Source: Neoarius graeffei (taxonomy: Eukaryota > Chordata > Actinopteri > Siluriformes > Ariidae). From it: a stretch of 64,000 bases of DNA. The notes beneath the pieces are model-generated. The model was not told where the DNA came from. It was given only the letters and a program-made list of their open reading frames with translations, and did not search any database. The stretch covers positions 2,160,501 through 2,224,500 of the forward strand of contig NC_083586.1 of the NCBI RefSeq assembly GCF_027579695.1, read 5' to 3'. The stretch's first letter is position 1; each line of letters begins with the position of its first letter. The position numbers and the translations under genes are program-made. Positions 55,880 to 64,000 of this stretch are shown one piece after another.

Positions 55880-56345
55880 CGCGTGTCGCTTTATAGCTCT
55901 GCGGAACACTGGGAGCTGTTTGAGATGTGCTATCCTGGGGTTTAATATTGAAGGCACGTTCATGCTGTCCCTCTTCTTCCTCGTCACCTGCTTCCTCCTT
56001 TTCATCACTTTGTTCGCACTGAACCCATTTTATAATGCCAACCAAGAAGTCTTTGTAAAACTGAAATTTTGGTTCGTACCAGTCTGTATGATCGGCCTCT
56101 CTTTCATAGTCCTCTTTTATCAATCTCTGTACTGATGCTTGCAAGTTATTAAATTCAACGAAAAATCCCTCAAATAACTTAATTTGTTTCTCAACAGTTT
56201 CTTTATCTTGGCTGGATTCAATAAGGCTGTTGATTTTGTTACGTTTATGTGTTAGAACACCAAGCTTCCCTCTGCGTGTTGCAATTAACTTAAACAGTTG
56301 TCATTCATTTGAGAAATCCTGGTCTTCAGTCTCTTCCTCAGTCAT
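55880..56345 (-). pseudogene. BEL/Pao gag N-terminus
   Basis: The minus ATG at 56345 opens MTEEETEDQDFSNE, a stop follows, then FKLIATRRGKLGVLTHKRN, SLIESSQDKETVEKQIKLFEGFF, EFNNLQASVQRLIKED and DWYEPKFQFYKDFLVGIIKWV. This heptad-rich N-terminus is typical of BEL/Pao Gag. It is cut by the Harbinger end near 55875. It does not continue into the BEL piece at 45-51 kb, which is on the other strand. Confidence 0.75.
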
Positions 56346-56419
56346 ATTGAAATTTAACTCAAAAGCTTTTGTGTTTAAAGTTCGTTACTAACTTAAAAAG
56401 GTTGAACACAGCGCAGTAG

Positions 56420-56740
56420 GAAAGGCGAAAGGCAGTGTGCGCACAGGCCGGTTCAGTTTGTAAAGTGCATGCGGCGGCCCGTTCAGCAGTTCAGCCTTAT
56501 TCTCACCAACCAGAAAAGTCAGTCAATCCTACAAGCACGTAAATCCACATCCACGAACTCCCGACAAGTAATCCACAAGCTTACGACAACGCAACTTCCA
56601 ATCTTCCAAAACCGTGTGCCTGCTGGTGTCTCCAAGCTTCTAAACTTTCCATACACCCTTGAGCACTCACGCGCGCTCCGCTAATTAGCACAGGTGAACC
56701 AATTAACCCTTTCATGTACCGGGCTCCACTTAAGGCCAAG
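56420..56740 (-). repeat. Probable 5' LTR of the BEL/Pao fragment
   Basis: A unit upstream of the gag start with GAATAAGGCTG near 56500 (minus), a GCGCGCGTGAG stretch near 56670 and no coding. Position before gag suggests the LTR; boundaries are not fixed and no partner copy is in the window. Confidence 0.4.
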
Positions 56741-56820
56741 GCCAACATCTCATATCATCTTGAGCCGCTTTATCCTGTTCTACAGGGTCGCAGGCAAGCT
56801 GGAGCCTATATTGCAACAGA
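56741..56820 (-). repeat. SINE 3' fragment
   Basis: CATCTTGAGCCGCTTTATCC and CAGGGTCGCAGGCAAGCTGG match the 3' end of the SINE at 44427-44804. Confidence 0.8.
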
Positions 56821-57689
56821 AGGCTTGGTTCGTCTTAGAAATGGTCAATGCACGACATAGGGGATGGCGTATGAATCCCCAAGAACGTCACAAGAAACTA
56901 AATTGCTATAAAGCATAATTTTTTGACACTGAATTTTCCTGATTCAGGGATTATTCTTTTGAGTACAAATTCCAACTCTGGACCCACCAGAGAGAGGGAG
57001 AGAGAGAGAGGGGCAGGCAGGCATCCATCTATCTAAATTGTATCCGTCATTGGTCAAGGGGTTGGCTTGGGAAACAGAGAATTTTGAGGTCAAAAATCGC
57101 AATCATTGCTGATCAGTGGTGAAGGTTTTGGGTTAAGAAGCAGAACATTTAGAGTTTAAGAACGCAATTATGGCTAGTTAAGTCATGCGTCAAGAATTAG
57201 AAGGTTTTGAGGTTAAAACAGCAATCATTGCTAGTAAAGGGGTCAAAGTATTGTATACAGAATTAGAAGGCTCTGAGTGTAAGCAGACAATTAAGCCTAG
57301 TGGGGGTATCCAGTCAATCAGACTTGTTTTAAGGGCTATTCCCCACAACCCCCGAACCTAACCACAACCTCTACACCTAAACTTGACTGTGATCTCAGTA
57401 CCTAACCCCAACCCCGAACCTCTCAACCCTTAAACCTAATCTCAACCACTAAAATCAAATCTTGGATCTAGACCTTCCCCTCATCCCGTTCCCGAACCCT
57501 GGTTGAGGACCAGCAGACTGATCACCAACCCCTTCGACCAACATCCAGATTAAGGTACAGAAAGATTGTTTGCTCGGGGGTGTGGTGTCTGGGCTGTGGG
57601 GGATGAGAGAGTAGATGGACTTTGGACAGGCCTGTGCAGAACGCAGGCTCCAGCTTTTGCTGGGGCAATGGAAAACTTTCACCCTAACC
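56821..57689. repeat. Degenerate tandem repeats, no gene
   Basis: 57052-57300 contains about four imperfect ~62-bp units with AGAATT(A)GAAGG/TTTGAGG and CAATCATTGCTAGT cores. 57345-57445 is rich in CCTAACC/CCCCGAACC. (GA)n at 56991-57010. I see no coding homology. Confidence 0.6.
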
Positions 57690-59330
57690 TAATCCTAACC
57701 AGAGGTAGCCTATTTTGGGGAGTGGGCCAAAGATAGCACTTTCTGGAACACCAAACTTTACTTTAGCATGCATACGAAAGTCACCATTTACATATACAAA
57801 CTGACAATGATCAGTTAAATAAGACCTGAGCCAGCAGAGGACCATTCCTTTATCTCCAATGACATTTTCTTGTCTATCCAGCAGAATGGAATGATCAGTG
57901 GTGTCAAAAGCTGCACTAAGGTTAAGCAGCACAAGCAAGGAGACACACCCCTGATCAGGAGCCATTAGTTGGTCATTTACTACTTTAACCAGTGCTGTGG
58001 CTCTGCTATGATGAGATCTAAATCCTGATTGATACCTTTTATGGATGTTATTCCCATGTAGATATGAGCATAACTGTTATGCCACAGTTTTTTCTAGGAT
58101 TTTGGAGATAAAAGGGAGGTTTGATATTGGCCTATAATGGGACAGCTGACAAGGGTTGAGGTTAGGTTCTTTAATCAAGAGTCTGACAACTGCTAGGTAA
58201 AAGGATTTAGGTACATAACCATTGCTAAAAGAATAACTGATTGTTTTTCAAAGAAGTTTGTTTGCTTCTGCTGTTATTTGTTTAAAGAATCATATAGGTA
58301 AGGGGTGAAAAAAATCCCCACAAGTACACAAGTTGAAGATTTTGATTGAATAAGTGAAATTAGTTCGGTCTCTTTAAGGAGTGTAAAACACAAATCATTG
58401 CTCATAGTCATAGTGTTGGATACTTATCAAATTGTCTAGTTTCAAATTAATAGTTTGATATTTTTGCCTGATATTTTCAATTTTGCCACTGAAAACAACT
58501 TCATTAAGCCACCACTACTACATATTGAAGGTTTGCATGTTTCTGTGGTGGTCTTATTCCTAGTTAATTTTGCTAAAGTATTCCATAAAAATTTAAGATT
58601 ATTTTTGTTATCTTCTATTATGGTGGAGAGAAACATTGAACAAACAACATGAGAAGCTTGTCTCTGGAGTTCCAGTGGCTCTCATTCCATGCTAATTGGA
58701 ATACTATCAATTTTGTTTGACACCATTTTCTAATTTTACATGTGTTTTGTATGTTTTAAGGTGCATGTATGATTGTTATACCAAGGTGCTCGTTTTTTTC
58801 CTCCTGAATTATTTTCTTTTAAGTGGAGCTACATTATCTAAAGTAAAGCAGAATGTTGACTCGAAGCATTCAGTTCTCTGATCAAGTTCTGTGAGGTCTA
58901 ATGGGGATCCAATCATAGTTGATAACTCTGGGAAACTACTGATAAAACTTTATGCAGTAGTTGCTGTGAATGTACTTTTGATGTGATGGTGTGCAGGGTG
59001 CATATATTATTGTTAAGACATTTCAAAAAAGATGAGGTAATGGTCCGAGGGAGCATCAGACTGTGGAAGTATGACTATATTTAATACAAATGCAAGTGCT
59101 AGATCGAGAGTGTGACCACTAGGAATCATATAAAAACCTGAACAAAAATAGGGTTAGGTCCTGTGACATTCTGATTCACCCCAACTGAATCTAGAATGGA
59201 CACAGATGCTGTTCTCAGAGTCTTCCAGGTGATCAAAACAATATCTCTAACAATTAATTTGTTGTCTAAAGATACAACCAGGTTTGAGAAATTCCGCAAA
59301 TTCAGAAACAACTTCAGAATTTAAACCACG
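57690..59330 (-). pseudogene. L2 ORF2 fragment (end of endonuclease to mid RT)
   Basis: On minus: SGHTLDLALAFVLNIVILPQSDAPSDHYLI (59110-59010), the end of the L2 endonuclease; NLKFLWNTLAKLTRNK (58590); a degraded RT start with NYRPISN-like text near 58140; then DQGCVSLLVLLNLSAAFDTTDHSILLD (57950) and KVKFGVPESAIFGPL (57740) where GIPQGSVLGPL is usual. Many stops. Homology stops at about 57700, so RT catalytic and C-terminal parts are missing. Confidence 0.78.
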
Positions 59331-60649
59331 GGTCTGTAAATAATTAGTTGAATCAACTGCGTAGATTTTTTTTTTAAGCTACATACATTAAGATAAAGAA
59401 CTTCAAGCATACTGAATTTTTGTTCAGGTTTTTGTACAATTCCTAGATTATTATAAACAACTTTGATGTCTTCTCCTCAACCAGTCAGACGAGGTGGATG
59501 CATATGGTTGGACAAGCTTCATTTAAGTGCTCTGTACTCATTTGGTTTGATCAACATTTCCATTAAACATTAAAATCCTGATCAGTAATAATTCCATGAA
59601 CAATTAGTCTCATGCTGCAGTACTACACTGATGAGTGTTACAGTTAAATCATTATTTGTATGGTGGTAATTAATGACTACTTAAGAGCAAAAGAAAACAT
59701 TAACGGTCTCATTTTAAACATCACTATAAGGTTACAGATTTTAAATCAGTCATAGAATACTGGTCTACAGCCAAAATGTTTCTGAAATAAATATAGTCAA
59801 ACTTTACTAACTCTGGATAGCTGAGAACGAAAATGAAACTTAAAATTGTTCATTGGCTCGTTTCCAAGATTGGCTCTATGAATAAATCTATGAGTGGGTT
59901 TGGATAGTACTTACTTTTTTGGCAAAACAATGAATGATGCAATCTGAAGCCGGTATTGCATCATACATGACATTAGGTTATTCCTAAAAGTCACTGATGA
60001 TGCAATCATAAGTCAACTGACATCACTCTGCTGAACAAACTGGTCTTATATCAGCTCAAAAAAAAAAAATCATACAGTGCTATGCACTCGAGATCAAGTC
60101 TTTGCTTGACAAGAGATGCTCCGTTTCATGAATACAAGAGACAAGCTGCCAATAAATAAATAAATAAAAACCCACTGCGTACACACAGAATAAGGACGAA
60201 ACCTATTCAGTACTTATACATAATTGGTTTTTGCAATTTGGTTCATAATACATTTTATTTATATAAACTTTTTGCTGATTTTCTAGTGTAACAAAGAGAA
60301 CAGGTGAAATATCATGTAAACTGACCATAAACACATGAAGAGACCTAGTTTTACAATTTATATTTAAAACATTATGATCTACACAATGTACATAAGTATA
60401 AAATTTAAAATCTTAAATATCTTGGAAGCCATAGCCAATCAGCTGATTAACTGTCACTTCTAATTCAACACACCAAATTTCATAATAGCCAATTTCATCT
60501 CTGAAGCAGACAACTTCTGAAAAATTGTTGACCAGTGTAACATGAACAATAAAGTTCAAAGTACAGGTCATTTTCAGTTAAAACTGTAACAACCATATTT
60601 AATTTAACAACTTTAAATCATGCAGTGTCTCTGAGTTAGTGCACTTGAA
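59331..60649. other. AT-rich spacer
   Basis: 59331-59560 may be a decayed L2 5' part. For the rest I see no gene or repeat apart from short AATA and A-runs (60058-60070, 60153-60170). It lies just downstream of the zinc-finger exon and may include its 3' UTR. Confidence 0.4.
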
Positions 60650-60709
60650 GGTCTTAAATGTAACTAAACAAGCAAACATCTTCCCACACTGTGAGCAGTG
60701 ATACGGCTT

Positions 60710-63109
<2,400 letters not shown>

Positions 63110-63460
63110 TTATTTATTTTTTAATATATGAAAAGTATGTTCCTTTACACACTCATCCAGAAGGGTAATTTTGCACAAGACCATCCGTCGACAGCAGAAA
63201 AAAATAAAATAACAAAACGCGTCTGGAAAAATCCCAAGGGAGTCTGGAGCCAGATTCGTGACATCACCTGCGGAAGCGCCAGCAGGCTGCAAGAGCTTGC
63301 ACGGTTTCAGTGCACAGCCTGTGTAGACCAAGCACTCCCATTTCTCTCTCATTGTCCAGTCTTTTGGGAAACGATGAGTACTAATCCCATCATGATTGGT
63401 GTTGCTACACCCTCCTACGATACATCTGTTAACCATTTTAATAATTACGTGATAACGTTG
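63110..63460 (-). pseudogene. THAP-type domain exon
   Basis: On minus, MVNRCIVGGCSNTNHDGISTHRFPKDWTMREKWECLV starts near 63438. It has the THAP CxxxxC pair, the H-x-FPKD segment and the conserved Trp of the first half. Next, TGCALKPCKLLQPAG... does not show the expected CxxHF part; a frame change, an intron or decay could explain it. It may come from a THAP-carrying transposon or a THAP gene; there is too little to decide. Confidence 0.55.
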
Positions 63461-63481
63461 AAGAAATTTGCAGAAAACCAC

Positions 63482-64000
63482 CAGGTCGTTTTCTCATAAA
63501 CAAACCAGCGCTGACGTAGGATTCAGAGGGAAGCGTTCCGCACGCGACGTCACGAAAATCAGTGTTTGCCGGGAAATTCAAATGCCAAGTTTTTCCAGAG
63601 GCGGACCAATTCGCCTCAAATGGCTTGATTTCAACCGAATTTTTCTGGTATTGCGCAAGGTAAAAAAATTGCACAATGTTACAGATATTTGACCAAAGTT
63701 TAATATAAAATAGGAGAATTACATTGATCTTGCTCCTGAATTTACTCGTGATATGCACTTTAAGGAGCTAAAATTTAACATAAAAAGATAAGTTCTCCAT
63801 GGTATGACTCTTGTGGAATTATTGAATTCCATAAAAATACTAAAATTGTTATTGCTTGTTAAATTGCTTGATAATATAACCATCACATATGCTCCTGAAA
63901 TAAAGCAAATGTGTTGCAATTGATTTTTATAATGGTTGATGGGTTTGACTGACATCTGCATTATCCAATTAACAACTTCTCTTGGTTCAGACACACTGCA
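63482..64000. other. Unassigned sequence at the window end
   Basis: Contains CGCGACGTCACG near 63544, which may belong to the flank of a THAP-type transposon. No gene recognised. Confidence 0.35.

Noticed and set aside
57345..57445. Telomere-like CCTAACC stretch
   Set aside because: Units are irregular (CCTAACC, CCCCGAACC, CCTCTACACC) and not CCCTAA tandem repeats.

Overview
The window is vertebrate nuclear DNA, most likely from a teleost fish. It contains introns, splice signals, (CA)n, (TA)n, (ATT)n and (GA)n tracts, and teleost-type repeats: L2, Rex1-like and L1 LINEs, Tc1, hAT, PIF/Harbinger and piggyBac DNA elements, BEL/Pao and Gmr1-type Ty3/gypsy LTR elements, and a tRNA-derived SINE. 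There is no prokaryotic or organellar gene organisation. Species cannot be fixed from the sequence. Almost the whole window is transposable elements inserted into one another. The only plausible host gene is a C2H2 zinc-finger exon at 60710-62202 (minus strand).

Layout. 1-1995: 3' half of a Gmr1-type gypsy element with its LTR, inserted in an L2 3' tail (1996-2247). 2698-7645: a complete but mutated Gmr1-type element (minus strand; gag-PR-IN-RT-RH order, two LTRs, 5-bp target duplication) inserted in a SINE-like repeat. 9040-9531: L1-type ORF1 fragment. 9789-11864: PIF/Harbinger element with a Myb-like gene and a transposase gene arranged tail to tail. 12155-14812: a THAP-containing DNA element invaded by a hAT (12896-14715), which is itself invaded by a second hAT (13436-14242). 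15690-18540: a LINE split by a nearly intact Tc1-like transposon (15825-17385). 18690-21490: a Rex1-like LINE (minus) split by a DNA element (19726-20793). 21510-22862: L2 ORF2.

23470-29995: an I-group LINE (ORF1 and ORF2 overlapping as ATGA, RNase H present), interrupted by a solo Gmr1 LTR and a Harbinger-type MITE. 30720-43282: an L2 3' part that hosts one TIR element (30990-31980) and a 10.3-kb hAT-bounded block (32730-43069, perfect 8-bp target duplication). That block holds a duplicated hAT left end, two Tc1 pieces, a piggyBac-type MITE with five regularly built palindromes, a LINE RT piece, a BED-finger exon and a hAT MITE. 43299-44280: further L2 tails, one with a perfect 36-bp-arm hairpin. 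44427-44804: SINE with 12-bp target duplication.

45110-51050: BEL/Pao gag-protease-RT start, split by a Tc1 with very long inverted repeats, a Harbinger-type MITE and a 1.5-kb LTR-like unit. 51361-55871: a second Harbinger transposase (minus) split by a Rex1-like LINE (plus). 55880-56745: BEL gag start and a probable LTR (minus). 57690-59330: L2 ORF2 (minus). 60710-62202: zinc-finger exon. 63110-63460: THAP-like exon (minus).

Nothing suggests genes working together as a host pathway; relations are those of element to target. The most distinctive signals are the piggyBac-type MITE with GGGGTCC-N4-GGACCCC palindromes, the 10-kb hAT-bounded composite, the fresh-looking hairpin, the Gmr1 domain order, and the repeat-block structure and nonsense codon of the zinc-finger array.
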